Assembly: GCF_017591425.1 (NCBI RefSeq)
Contig: NW_024466218.1
Location: forward strand, 9,106,001 to 9,170,000
Length of the DNA stretch: 64,000 nt
From: Ochotona curzoniae
Lineage: Eukaryota > Chordata > Mammalia > Lagomorpha > Ochotonidae
Direction of reading: 5' to 3'
Positions 12,590-24,540 of this stretch are shown in pieces. The position numbers and the translations under genes are program-made. Within the stretch, counting starts at the first letter, position 1. Every line of letters begins with the position of its first letter. The notes under the pieces are model-generated. The model searched no databases and had not been told where the DNA came from. It saw nothing but the letters and a program-made list of their open reading frames with translations.

Positions 12590-14060
12590 TATGTCCCCAA
12601 TCGCGTCCAAAGGGAAAATGGTGGGTGAGTTTTCACTGGGACAGCAGCTTCTCGGGGGCCTTTTCATTCTTGTGAGGTGAAAAGTGTATGGAGTTTTACC
12701 TTGGGGAAAACGAAGGAAATTCAGGCATGCTTTGTGTGCCATGCATCTTATGCAAGCCTGCATATATGTGTGTGTATACAGATACAGATTAGATACAGAG
12801 TTGCTCATTGTCTTTGTTAATCAGCAAATAAACTGTGTCCATCCAGACATGCTTTCGGAATTTTGAATTTCTGGTTAAAATGTTCTCTGCTTGAATGTGT
12901 CTGTTGGAGATCACTGCTGTTGCTTTTGCCAGGGGTCATTAAATGTACAGGAGAGGAGGCAAAGCAGAGATGCTCTTCCTTGTCTTAAATGAGCGAGGGT
13001 TCGTGCAGAACACTGGCAGATGAGCAAGTTATATACAATCCCAGGGACTCTGGTTCCCCTCCTGGGGACTGCGAAATTCTATGCCACTGTGAAGCGGCTT
13101 AGAAATGAGCCAACAAAGAAGTGCATTGAGTTTAACGTGAAAATGCTTGAATCACACAGAAGACAAGAATAAATCACCTTACAAATGTGTCTAGTGTAGT
13201 TTCCCTGCCTCCTTTTAATCCCCCCACCCCCAGCCCTTTTGTTCTTTGTGGATGTTTTTGTTGTCGGTGGCGTTGTGGAGAGTTGCCTTTTCAGGATTTT
13301 TCCATGGGCGACTAGGGTGTGAGCTAGGTGATGCTGCAGTATGAATCTTTTAAAAGCCGCCTAAGAAATATTTAAGAGCCTGGTCGAGGAGGAACGGCTC
13401 TCCCAGGCATAATTTTTGGTGCTGGTTGCAGCAGGGAGCGTATGCTGGGAGGAAAGTATTATTTTTCTAAATGGAAGGTGTCAGATGGTCACGCAATGTG
13501 ACTGCATGTTCGAGATCACTGCCTCCCATCTGCAATTTGTGACGTGTGAAAGATTCTGCCCAAATGTGCTCACCAACTGGAAATCCTCGGTACTTTTTTT
13601 TTCCTTATCAGGAGAGACCAAGATAACCAATGGTTTACAGATCAGGGATCCTATCAAATTAATATCACTGTAGGATAAAATCTGTTTTAAATACAACTCC
13701 TAAACTCCAGCAAAGTTAACTAGTACAAACAAGTTCATTCATCTGATTAAGAACCGCTGCTGAGGAAGCAACAATAAAATGAAATCTGCTTATCACTGTA
13801 CCTCATTTCAAAATATTCTTATGCGTATAGCTTTCACAAATAGCGTGGATCCAAGATGATACATTTTCCCTTGCTAATTAATGTCGACCAAATGACACCA
13901 TCCAGCAGGATGGAAGGAAAGCATTTTCAAATCCTGCTTGGTTTTTCCTTGCTTGTCTTCAACTCCTCAGAGCCTCTTTCCAATTAAATGCAGCAGGATT
14001 CGGGAAAGGCAGACTGTTTCGCCATCACGTAAGTGAAGATTCTCTGTTGTGAACTGAGCC
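12590..14060. other. CpG-retaining unique block, possible conserved non-coding DNA
   Basis: Sequence free of recognisable repeats that keeps scattered CpGs (for example near 12600, 12655, 13075, 13270, 13385, 13510 and 13885) in an otherwise CpG-poor window. Sub-blocks at about 13380-13600 and 13820-14040 have balanced composition with no low-complexity tracts. This is compatible with conserved non-coding elements, but conservation cannot be seen from one genome. No coding frame is convincing. Confidence 0.3.
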
Positions 14061-17000
14061 ACAACCTCTGATTTCTGTTTATTCTTGGCTAGGTGTAATT
14101 CCCAGATTCTCAGGCAAAAAAAAAAAAAAGTCATAAAAAGGCTCATAAGGTGCTTTGGACATCAAACAGCTCATACAGAACAATATCTTGATGAGTTAAG
14201 TGCAGATGAATCAGAAACATAATGGGCTGAAATTCCTTTGCTGTACACAGGGTTGATATCTCAAGCAGAAAGGCAGTTGGCTCTGGCAAGCTCACGTGCA
14301 ATGTCATCACCCTCAGCCCTTGGAAAGGAAGTTTCTAGGTTTGCACTGACCAGGAGTGGGCTTCATTTGTTTAATTTTAACCTGAGAGTGCAAAAGCGAG
14401 AGCATCTTCCTCAAGTTTTCTATTCATCTATATAAAAGGTGCAAAAGAAAGAGCTAGAAGGCAAGAAATTCCCCCCGCCACACCCCAGGATGAGTTCAAA
14501 AGCTACATTCATCCCTAAATCATTTCAGATTGTATATTTTATATCATAAAGCTCTTCACAATCAGTGACAAAATACAGAGGGATTACAAATTCAAGTGTG
14601 GGATCACCATCAGCGTTTTGAGCAGCAGTATGCCTGTGCAGGCAGCTAGGAGTGCCAAACAACTCGCAAGGGTGCAGAGCCTTCATGCTGAAATAACCTG
14701 AGTCCCCGAGGCACTGGTACAATACCTCTTTCCCCAACTGGGGCCCCTCAGCTGCTGTTGGGGGCAGAGGGTGTTCCAGTGGCCCCCCACACCAAGCACT
14801 GACACAGGCTGGGGTCTGCTACTTCTTCGTGCTGACCCAGCAAAGCCAAGTGGAAATAGCAGGACTGTCAAAAAAAGAACATGGCACAAACGCATCTACT
14901 CTTGTTAAGGGGAGAGACTGTATGGCTAAGGGGATACTGATGTAACAGGGTAGCGAAGAATTAACAGAGGAAAACAAGCCTTTGACTTAATGACAGATTT
15001 TTGCACTGCTTCTCAAGATTCCTTAATTAGAAAAGACCTCCTCTTTTCCCTCAGCTGATCCAAATCCTACTCATGCTGTAAAACTTCAGGACACTCAACA
15101 TAGCTTCTTCATGGCTAGGACTCTTGCTGAACACTATGTTTTCTCTTCATTTTTTAATGCATCAACATTTTTGTTCCCAAAACTGTTTTGATAATTAATC
15201 ATCTTCAACCACTGATAATTTATAACTAATAATCAATGACTCTCTAGGAGGCCTAAGCATTTCATAAACATTTTTCCTAGATTTCTATTGAAACGGGCAG
15301 TTGTTGAGGTAAGGCATAGTGTTACTTGCCTTTTTAATTTCCTTGCGGGAGTAGGGGGAGGGCACCCAATTTGTGCCAGGTACTTGCTTATGTTATTGAA
15401 CTGAATGGTTGCCATATTCCTGTTTGTGCTGAGTGTTCTCTAGAGGTCAGATATTCCAAGATTTCAAATCTCAGGTCCACATTACAGTGAAATAGGTTAA
15501 ATCAATACTTGAATCCAGTCTGAAGACAAGTATTTTCTTAGCTGCTAAACACAGTAGAAAAGAGGTTTAGAGGAAAGAGATGTGGTCCCTTTGTTTCTAA
15601 TGATGTAGAAGTTGAACCTGATGTCACCCTGAGCTGGATCTCACTCAGCACTTATGTCAGAGAGGACTTGTGCCTAAGATTGTGTGTGGTTCCCAGCCCT
15701 GGCTGCATTGATAAAATCAATGTTGATTCTTGTCAGAATATAAGCAAGTATATTCTTGTCTGATTATAACCGAGGAGTAAGGGCCTAAACAATTCTTTCC
15801 TCCTTCACACTGTGATGCTTTGGGGATCTGCTATTAGTGGCAATGTGATGTATACCTGGGAACATAATGAAGACAGTGGAGTAACACTCTAGATGTATGC
15901 CCAAGTGATGACCTGAATCTAACTTCAAAACTTTCAAATAATTGACTAAATCACTGGGATGTATTGGGTCTTCCCACCTATGGGCTCAGAGGCCTTCAAC
16001 TTGCAAATACTATCTGCAGTCCTTACATCCCCCAGGGTCACTCTAACCCATCTTTCCAGATCTCAGAAATGCAATATGGAAAATGTGCTGTGTCAAATGC
16101 GTAAATACACCCTTATCAGTTTAACATCTTCTTGTGTATGGAAACAGCGATTGGCTCATTTATACCAGATCTCTGACAATAACTCATGTGATGCAGGGAC
16201 ACAACCCAGTCCCCAGAAGGCTCCACCTCCTTGCTCATGGGACCAGTAGGGTGTTCTGGTTAACTATTTTTTCTCTTTTTAATGGTTTTGAATGGTGCTA
16301 CTAGGGAACCAGTGTTGAGGTAAAGAGGGCAGAAGAAGAATATTTTTAACAAATACCTCTCCTGCATCCACCCCCTAAATTGTTGTTATTCTTTTGGTCA
16401 GGCATGTATTCATCCGTTCCCATTTATTTTTGTTCTTAGAATACCATTTACTGTTTCAAGAGGAGTGCTTATTTGTTGGGAGTGCTGTAGACTCAATGAT
16501 CTCTAAGGTTGCGTAGTTAATAAAGAAGTGTCAGAACAATGGAGCAGAGAGGAGGCTAGGAAACAGAAAAAGGATGGGGCAATAGCAGAGAATATGTTTG
16601 CCACATTTCTTCTCTTTAAACTTTTCAAAACTAATGTAACTTAAAATGTCGTTATTCCTTTGTCCCCAGCTTTGCCCCTGCTTGTTCATATTGCTTTCTG
16701 TGAGATTTCATGTGTCTCCATCACTTTCATGATATTGTTTCTTCCTCCTCATGATTTTCAGATACATACCTTTTAGCTTACAGTTTCCTCTCTGAGTTGC
16801 AGAACTGTTTACTCACGTTGCGGACAGCCCTGCTTAGATGTCTCACAGGCATGTCAAAGTTACTGTGTCAAAAACACCTCATGATTTCCCTCTGCCCATA
16901 CTCAATTATTCTGCATGACATAACTCAGGTCATGATGCCAATATACTCATCAAAATAGAACACATAGGATTCCGAGTTGCCTTCTCTAGGATTCCATGTC

Positions 17001-17080
17001 TACACTAGCCAATTACTAAATCCTAACTATAGTATTTGATTATCTCTCAAATTCCCTTGCTTCTCCTTTCTGCTTGGATT
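14061..17080. other. Unique sequence, no gene recognised
   Basis: About 3 kb without a recognised gene or repeat. There is a poly(A) run at about 14117-14129. The open frame at 15959-16249 (96 codons) carries no known motif. Parts of 16640-17000 may be a very old repeat that I cannot name. Confidence 0.35.
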
Positions 17081-17084
17081 TTCA

Positions 17085-17660
17085 AAGATCTTATGGTAGA
17101 TAAAATAGTCCCTCCTGCTCACATCTGAATCTACAGAATCTGTGAATATTTTAACTTATGTGGCAAAAGGGGCTTTGCAGGTGTGTTTAAATTAACATTC
17201 ATGGGTTGGAAAAGTGATTCTGTATTATTTAGACAGGACCAGTCTAATTACAGGATTTCTATAAAAGGGAGGCAGGAGACTCAAAGAGAGAAACACAGAG
17301 AGCGTGTGAGTGAGAGAGATTTGATAACATAAATGAAGTATGAGCAGCTTTCAAATGTTCATGGAAAATATGGGGGAAAAATACACAGAATTTTTTAAAA
17401 AGTCAGCCAAAATAAACATTTTTTACTTCTATTTTTCTATGAAATATTTGAAGCCCCCTTATAGGAATGTTGTAACACAAGGAATGAAGGAAAACCTGGA
17501 AAGCTGGCAAAGGCAAAGGAATTCCTTTCCCTAAAAATCATCAAAAGGAATTCAGTCCTGCTAATCCTAATTCAACTTTTGAATCATAATTAAATCCACG
17601 GATGTAATTTCAGACACTAAGCTTGTGGTAATTTGTTGTAGAAGCAAGAGAAAAATAAAA
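17085..17660 (+). mobile_element. Ancient LTR, MaLR/ERVL-like
   Basis: Landmarks in order: aatctgtgaatattttaac, ttatgtggcaaaaggggctt, gctttgcaggtgtg, ataaaagggaggcaggagac, caaggaatgaagg, gaaagctggcaaaggcaa, and near the end actaagcttgtggtaatttg. This order matches a common mammalian LTR whose 3' end reads gccactaagtttgtggtaa. About 150 bp of unrelated AT-rich sequence near 17320-17460 may be a later insertion. No retroviral coding region is present. Confidence 0.6.
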
Positions 17661-18285
17661 CAGGCCTCAACTGTTCCCCTTCTTTAGTTCCGGCCCATTC
17701 CCCATACAGAGTCAGAGGGAGTGTTCTAAAACACAGAACACATTATGGTCATTCTAAACACCAGAATGCCCCGTGCTACAATAAATCTTTTTTATTTTTA
17801 ACCTCTTCCTCATCCACTCTCTGGGGCATAACACGGACCAAAATAGAGTAGCACTGGGTGCTTTCCCTTGCCCTAAACATCTTCTTCAGGCATGACACAC
17901 CCATCCCCTTTCGGGCTAAATTGACACCAATAACAAAATGGTATCTTGATAGAAGCAGCTGTGCAGAGAGAAGAGGGGAGGAACTGATAGCGGAGGAGAC
18001 AGCGATTCGTGGCTTCAGCTCTTCCTCAAGTCCATACTCTGGAGAACAGCTGTCCTTTCTTCTCTTTCACCCCTGAAATGCAGCAGCTGATATCTATGTA
18101 GGAGGAGTACCAGGAGATAAGTAACCTGGAGAAGCTGGTGTGAGATAAGAATGATAAACAGAAGCTAATGTAGACAGTAGGTTGCCGTGGACGGTGGGAC
18201 CTAATGTGAATCATTTACCTACATACGCTTCTGATGACAGTAAAGATTCAGTAATGGATTGTTTAGCTCCCATAACCTCCTCCTT
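17661..18285. other. Unique sequence, no gene recognised
   Basis: No recognisable gene, RNA or repeat. Short open frames only. Confidence 0.4.
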
Positions 18286-18287
18286 TT

Positions 18288-18505
18288 CTTAAATGTTTAT
18301 TTTTTATTTATTTGAAAGGCAAAATAGTGCTTGTGAGTGCATGTGCACACCCATGCGTGTACACACACACATATTCACACAGAGGTATTTTCCATCTGGC
18401 TCATTCTTGAAAGGACTGTAACAGTCATGGAAATCCTTCCATGTCCTTCCTGGACTGACTCAAGTACATGGGCTGTCCTCTGCTGCCTCCAGGATTCTGA
18501 TTTCC
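18288..18505 (-). mobile_element. Partial, degraded CSINE
   Basis: Antisense tail-side fragment: aaatgtttattttttatttatttgaaaggc, a CA-rich expansion at about 18355-18375, ccatgtccttcctggactg and gggctgtcctctgctgcctcc. The head half is missing. Confidence 0.6.
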
Positions 18506-18834
18506 CAAAATAAACTAGTGTGCCATGCATGACCTCTAATCTCATCTCCTTCTCCTTTCTTTAATGCTATTAAAAGTGTATTGAAGAGAATATTGTTCCA
18601 TTCTGCCCAAAATAATATTCCTCTTTGGTAAGAACAGCACACAAGATCTTTCTATAGCCCTTGCTTAATTGCTTATTCTTTCATAACTCATACACAGTTA
18701 GTCCCAAACATCTATCAAATGTGCAGTTCTCTGTATTTTTGTGGTTTCAGTTTAAGCATCATGATTACTTTGTGCTCAAGTTTGGATTATGCACTGTTTA
18801 GCAGCAATGCTTACACCTACTGAGGAATTCATCA

Positions 18835-19020
18835 TACTGTGCTATAATCACCTTTTTCTTTCTTCTCCTCATTCTTCTTCTTTTTGGCATTCCCACTGGA
18901 CTTTAAGCACCCCAGAGGTTAGAGACTATAGCTACCTCATTTAAATTATCAAGTATAGCCCTCATGTACAGAGCATGAACACTAAATATTTGCTGAAGCA
19001 GTGAGTGCATGGATGAGTCA
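18835..19020 (+). mobile_element. LINE-2 3' end
   Basis: The block ggactttaagcaccccagagg, then gagactatagctacctcatt, then gagcatgaacactaaatatttgctgaagcag, matches the very end of L2 (ctgtaagctcc .. gcacatagtagg .. aatatttgttgaatga). An aged fragment. Confidence 0.65.
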
Positions 19021-19409
19021 AGCTAGGCCAGGCTTTGGGAGGTTAGGAGGAATGATGGCAGGCTACAGACAAGGCTCACATCTACTGCAGAGAGAGATGG
19101 AAAACAGCCATGATGAACTGACTTTCGCAACTAAGACCGTCTACACTTTGCACAAAGGTTGAGCTTTTACCTTCAGTGGTATAAGATTTTGTTAGTCTTC
19201 CATGCTTTTGATTTATGCATCCTGTTTCCCCTTTTAGACAATAAGAAATTCCAGAGCATGCTGCTTGCTGTCTTTGGAAGTCTGTATTGGTGTCAGTGAG
19301 GTCATCTCATTGGGCATGGACAAGGGTGCCTCCTGGCTGATGTCTTGACAGCCCAATACAGACTTTAATCTGTCTCTTTAGCTTTGGAGGATCACCAGTG
19401 GCTAGTTAT

Positions 19410-19605
19410 TACTTTTTAAACCTATTTTTAAAAATTAATTTTTCATCTACTTGAAATAGAATCAACTGGGACACTCTACCAATGGCTGTGACAGCCATTA
19501 GCTATGTCAGGCCAAAATCAAGTCAGGAATTTCACCTGCATCTCCCACCTGCGTGACAAGGATTGGAGTACTTGAGCCATCTTCTGCTGTCTGCCAGGAT
19601 ACATC
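19410..19605 (-). mobile_element. Partial, degraded CSINE
   Basis: Antisense fragment with aaaattaatttttcatctacttgaaat, a middle gccaaaatcaagtcagg and cttgagccatcttctgctgtctgcc. Head missing. The ttgaaat tail form marks an older subfamily. Confidence 0.55.
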
Positions 19606-20815
19606 AACATATTTCTTTGATACTACTACCTGTGGCCTGCTCTTCTTGACACCATAGGAGCATTTCCAAGGTCATATCCTTTGTGATTTATATTTACAGA
19701 TGTTCCTAAACCTGTTTCTCATTGGTAGAAGCAACACGAAAATGTATTTGCAGTCCTTACTATTGCTCCTTTAGAAATAAAATAATCTTGATAGATTTTC
19801 TTTCTTGGTGCCTAAACAGTATGATAAACAAGGACTATTATTAGTATCAGTGCAAAAGTATTTAGTGCGTGCAGCGTCTCATATTGCTGAGTGCATAAGT
19901 GTACTATTCCTGGATTGGTTATATTTAATTAGTAAGAGAGCTCTGACAAATTACATGAAGACGAACAATAGCAAATTCTACTTCCTATGTTTATGAGAGA
20001 AATTAGGACAAAACATTTGAATTTTATTTGTTATTATATATAATATTGTCAATAGAGAAAGAAATCGGTGGCTGGAAGAAATCTGTCCTTGTAGCATGGA
20101 GAGCTGTTTCTGTGACTTCCCAGCCCTGCTGCTCATAGACAACCATCCCTTCATTTCTCTTGGGTTTAGTTTTCTCACCAACAAAAGCAGAGTGTGGTGC
20201 TCTTTCCAATCCTAATATTTTTTTATGAAGATGCTTATAGCTCAATAACTTTAATGCATATTCTATATTAAAAACTGGCAGAAAATGTATGCATCATATC
20301 ATTATGGCCAGACAGCCTCTGAATGGACAATCTGATAAAGTAAAAGGTAAGAACCTCAGAGTTGTAGTGGGCCCACAACATTCTCATAATAAAATTGAAG
20401 CTATAATCCAAATAAGTTCCAATAAATAGGAAGAAGCATATATTCAAAGAATAAGGAAAAGCCAATTTCTGGGAACGATTTCCTACAAGATTAGAATACT
20501 CTGGACTCAATTTGCTATTGAGAACAGGCTTTTAAATCTATGCTGTGGAATCTGATGAGAATTAATGGGCAATTTCTGACCTAACTTGAACATTCCAAGA
20601 GCTCCAATATGTTAGTTTATCCCCCAAGGCTCTGCCTCTCTTAAACATTATTTAATAGATGCAAATCGGTATTCTTATAATAATCTTGGGTGCAAATATG
20701 CCATGACTTTCTTGATTTTAATCATTTTGCATTTAGCATTGTCATGCATCTCAAAGAAAAGATACTGCTACAACCATGAGTCAAGGTAGAGAATCAAGGA
20801 GCCCCCTTCACATGT
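19606..20815. other. Unique sequence, no gene recognised
   Basis: No gene or repeat recognised. Short open frames on both strands without motifs. Confidence 0.4.
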
Positions 20816-20819
20816 GGAT

Positions 20820-21330
20820 CAGCCAGTGGAGGTGCCATTGGTGAAGCCAGTTCGGCAGCCACATGGGTTAGGTTTGTATGAGCTCTCAGGGGGACAAAGG
20901 GCTCAAAAACTGCTCATTGCCAGCGAAAATGGCAACATACACTGAGAAGAGCACTTCAAGGTCTTTGGTGGAAATTATTTTATCAGTGGGAGTGTTTTCC
21001 AACTCTATCCCACAACTCTCAATCTGCGGCAATCTCAAAATCCCTCCAACTCTTTATGAGGTGAGGAAAGCCATCAAGCAGATGAAAAACAACAAGGCAT
21101 CTGGAGCTGATGGAATCCCTGCTGAAATCTTCCAATCGGCTGAGGAAAGCGCTCACTATGGCTCCTCGCTCGCATCCCGAAGCTCGAGAATGATGAAGGA
21201 ATTCCAGATGACATCTGTGATGCTGCGCGCTTGTGACCATTTTGAGGCAAGGACACAAAGCTAGTTGGAAGAACACCCTTACTGTTGCCTCTCGGGCAAC
21301 TGCTTGCTGAGGGGCTGCCTTTATTGTTCT
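20820..21330 (+). mobile_element. Degenerate non-L1 LINE reverse-transcriptase fragment (RTE/BovB-like?)
   Basis: An open frame at 20878-21264 contains, at residues 44-86, SIPQLSICGNL then IPPTLYEVRKAIKQMK and NNKASGADGIPAEIF. This matches the N-terminal fingers region of non-LTR retrotransposon reverse transcriptases of the type with K(A)xGxDGIPAE(I/L)(F/Y). It differs from L1 ORF2 and most resembles RTE-like elements, including the NNKASGGDGIPAELF form of BovB. Upstream, EEHFK is readable in another frame at about 20946-20960, and downstream GIPDDICDA at 21198-21224 is again out of frame, so at least two frameshifts break the gene. No catalytic YADD-type motif lies in the remnant. The fragment is not functional. 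Confidence 0.65.
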
Positions 21331-21495
21331 ACTTTTTAAAAAGCAGTGGATATGCTAAACATTTTTCTTACCTATGTGGCAGGGCATTTTTTTCTGGTTG
21401 GTCTTGAATTATGCTGCTATCAAGCAGAGTAAACCATTGCAGACATCCATTGCTTTGTTTTCACATTGATAATTTTCACTTGTAGAAATTTTGTA

Positions 21496-21873
21496 AAATA
21501 TCATTTATTTATTTGAAAGACAGAGTAACAGAAAAAATGAAATTCAGAGAGAGGAAGGGAAAGGGAGAGAATGGAGAGTGTGTGTGTGTGTGTGTCAGAG
21601 AGAGAGAAAGAGAAAGAGAGAGAAAGAGAGAGAGAGATTGATCTTCCATCCACTGGTGTATTCCCCAATGGCTGCAAAAGCTAGAACTGGGCTAGTCTGA
21701 AGCCAGGAACTAAGAACCTCATCAGGGACTTCCACATGGATGGCAGCAACTCCAGTAACAGAACCATCATAGTGGCTTCTCAGGTGAATGAGCAGACAAC
21801 TGGATCAGAAGTGGAGCAGTTGGCACTTAAGCCAACACTCTGGCATGGGATATGGGCATTCCCTCTTAGAAGC
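21496..21873 (-). mobile_element. Old CSINE with expanded GA/TG tract
   Basis: Antisense SINE: tcatttatttatttgaaagacagag, a long purine-rich tract, cttccatccactggtgtattcccc, gccaggaactaagaacctc, and a degraded head (ggcacttaagccaacactc). The normal short gagagagg segment has grown into (GT)n plus (GA)n at 21578-21638. Confidence 0.8.
21578..21638. repeat. Compound (GT)n-(GA)n microsatellite
   Basis: About nine GT units followed by interrupted agagag and aaag units, inside the antisense SINE body. Likely arose by slippage in the SINE purine tract. Confidence 0.85.
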
Positions 21874-21879
21874 GGCCAC

Positions 21880-22295
21880 TCCTCTTAGAAATCTTTTCAG
21901 ACATGTATTGCCCTATCTATCACTGTGTCCGCAGACAGTGTGGCACATGCACAGAGTTTGAATGAATTACGAGATGACTTGGAAGTTGCTTGGAATCTTG
22001 CATGTTGCTAAGAGTAAAGAGTTGTTGCATGCCATGTAGAATTTAATGGACAAAGGGGGAACAAAGCTGCAACGCTACCTCTGACATCTCTGGGCGGGAC
22101 AGCAGCAGGCACTGGTAGAGACAGAGTCAAATCACATACAATTGCTTGGAGCCGCTCCTCTAACCATCTATGTGAGTGAGGGTGAGGGAAGACTGGAAAG
22201 ACTTGAGTGCTTGCAAATAGTAAAGGACAGGAAAACAGATCCAAAGAACCTTAAACAGTAACGTTGATCTTGGTGATTGTTGACTGAGTTTCCAG
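21880..22295. other. Unique sequence, no gene recognised
   Basis: No gene or repeat recognised. Open frames are short and without motifs. Confidence 0.35.
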
Positions 22296-22299
22296 CCAG

Positions 22300-22430
22300 G
22301 ATTGAACAGTGAGCCACCTCAGAGTTGCAGTGAACAGCATTAGCATTCCCATTCTGCAGACGAGTGAGCGCATGCAGAGGCTAATTGGTCATTCCCTAGA
22401 TCAGAGCAACGCTCTGTTTTGCCTATAAAG
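22300..22430 (-). repeat. Possible MIR fragment (antisense)
   Basis: attcccattctgcagacgag followed by gcagaggctaattggtca resembles the antisense MIR landmark (attatccccattttacagatgag .. gaggttaagtaacttgcc). Highly diverged. Confidence 0.4.
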
Positions 22431-24181
22431 TTTGCATCTCCCTGCCCTGCACTGAAGCCAGAGGCTAAAGAGAACTTCCCCACAAAAGAGAAGTGGAGGC
22501 TGGGGCAGGGGCAGTGTGCATCCTCTCTCTGCTTCATAGACACCAGAGATAATACAGTGCACTATGTTAATTAACACTTAAAGCTGATACAGAGTAAAAT
22601 CAACAAATGCGCACCCATTCTGGTTCCACTTCCAAGACCTCATCCTGAGACTGTAACACCGTTTGTTTTACGGCTTCCCCAGTCACGTGAGAGTCAGCAT
22701 AATGAAACCTCTCTAATCTCTATTTTTCTAAAGTCTGTGTAGATACAGATGGCTCTGTTTTGGTCTCTGGGTTTTATTCTTATTTTGCCACAATTTTAAC
22801 CTTTTATGTATCTCTTTCTGTGAGATATTCTCACTCTAGCCTCACTGCCTAAAGGCGATGAGAGGCCTTTCATTTCCATTTTCCAACCGTTGTATCATAC
22901 GGGTTTTGGGGAAAATATTTAGGATTTTTAAATGCTGGAAGATGCATTGCCATTGTTGCTGGAAGGTTCTGATGCATAAGGAGGAAGCTATTCTATGATG
23001 CACGAGCAGTTCACATCTGCTTCATTTTTTTTTTTTAAACAAGTGAGGCCAAGGACTAGATGTTTGGTTTTTAGCCTTTGTAATCAGGTGTACCTGGAAG
23101 TCCAACAGAGAAGGGACATGGGGGTCTCTTGTTTTGTATGCAGAGTGGCTTATGGAAAGAGGGGAGGATGGATGAGAGCAAAAAAAAAAAAAAAGTCCCC
23201 TAAAAGAACTGGTTCTATCACAGGTTCTGAAAGGGAATCAGGTCGGGGCTTGGTCAAGTCTCCTACGCAGAATCAAACAAGGAAAATAAAAGCACAAATC
23301 TCCGTGCCACAGATGTGGCGCCTTCTGGGTATCATTTCCAGCTTCCTGTTGCCACATGACACTTGCCAAATCTAAAAATGGCCCCAGCAGCCCACCTGCC
23401 CACATGTTTGCATAAGCCAGGAGAGCAGCTCTGAGGAGGGATTTAAAGAAGACGAGGTATTGTTCGCAGACTCGCTCAAGCGCAGGGAGGGTGGAATTCC
23501 ATCTGTTCAGTTCAGTTTGGTTCAGTGAACTGGGTCACTTTTAATGGTTCACTAAATTCTGACTATCTAAAAATTACAGTTAATGTGTTTTAAAAATCTT
23601 GAGCTGCATGACAAGAACACCTGATGACTTGTCCCTCTTTGCCCCTGGGTTTATCACCTCTGGGGATGGGCAAGCCGAAAGGCTCTGTGAGATGGAGCAA
23701 TTGGGCGGCTGCGTCCCAGCTCGGGTGCCAGCCAAGAGCAGGTTCTCCATCGCACAGAAGGGACGAGACTCAGTATCCCTTCCCCGACCCTCTCGCGTGG
23801 TTGGGGTTTCAACTGGAAACAACTTCTCTGAGGTAGAAGGAGGCACACATAGAACTAGAAAGCAGAACAACTGTTATAGAAAAATAATTGCATGAGGAGA
23901 AAATCGTAATTCATGTTTCAGGGGAGAATGTGGAAGTCTCAAGGCACAGGAAGCTCCAAGGAAGTAGTCCTGATGTTTGGCTCCCCCAGGAGGTGGTGTG
24001 GATCCTGTTTCATAGCAGGGAAGCTGTCCCCACGCGTCTAAGGATCGGTGCTGCTTGCTCAGGCAAGTCTAAGGAAACAAGACGATGATATTCTGTATAC
24101 TGGGGATAAGCATGCCGGGTGTTCTCTGCCTAACAAAGCCAGCTTCTTATCACAAGACTAAGACCGCTTTTACAATTTTTA
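22431..24181. other. Unique sequence, no gene recognised
   Basis: Mixed-composition sequence with poly(A) or poly(T) runs at about 23024-23036 and 23180-23194. Overlapping open frames at 23580-23895 on both strands (up to 98 codons) look like a chance result of a less AT-rich, CpG-retaining segment and carry no motif. Could include regulatory sequence, but nothing specific is visible. Confidence 0.35.
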
Positions 24182-24509
24182 AAAAGATTTATTTATTTCT
24201 ATTGCAAAGTCAGATATATGCATGGAGGAGGAGAGACAGAGAGGAAGATCTTTTGTCTGTTGATTCACTCCCCAAGTGGCTGCAACAGCCGGACCTGAGC
24301 CAATCTGAAGCCAGGAGCCAGGAGCCTCTTTCAAGTCTCCCACATGAGTGCAGGGTCCCAGGGCTTTGGGCTGTCTTTGACTGCTTTCCCAAGCCACAAG
24401 CAGGAAGCTGGATGGGAAGTGGGACTGCCAGGATTAGAACCAGCACCCACATGGGATCCTAGCAAGTTCAAAGCAAGGACTTTAGCCACTAGGTTACCAC
24501 ACTGGGCCC
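24182..24509 (-). mobile_element. CSINE
   Basis: Full-length antisense copy from aaaaagatttatttatttctatt to accacactgggccc, with the full ggatcctagcaagttcaaagc head region. It is followed after 31 bp by another CSINE in the opposite direction. Confidence 0.93.
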
Positions 24510-24540
24510 TATCATGGACATTATTAAAAGTGAGGCATTA

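Noticed and set aside
13200..13260. C-rich run suggesting a CpG island or G-quadruplex
   Set aside because: Only a short C-rich stretch in an AT-rich region, not enough runs for a stable quadruplex and no CpG island.
22995..23375. 126-codon open frame with lysine run
   Set aside because: Includes poly(T) and poly(A) tracts that code for Phe and Lys runs. No family motif, no splice-site context.
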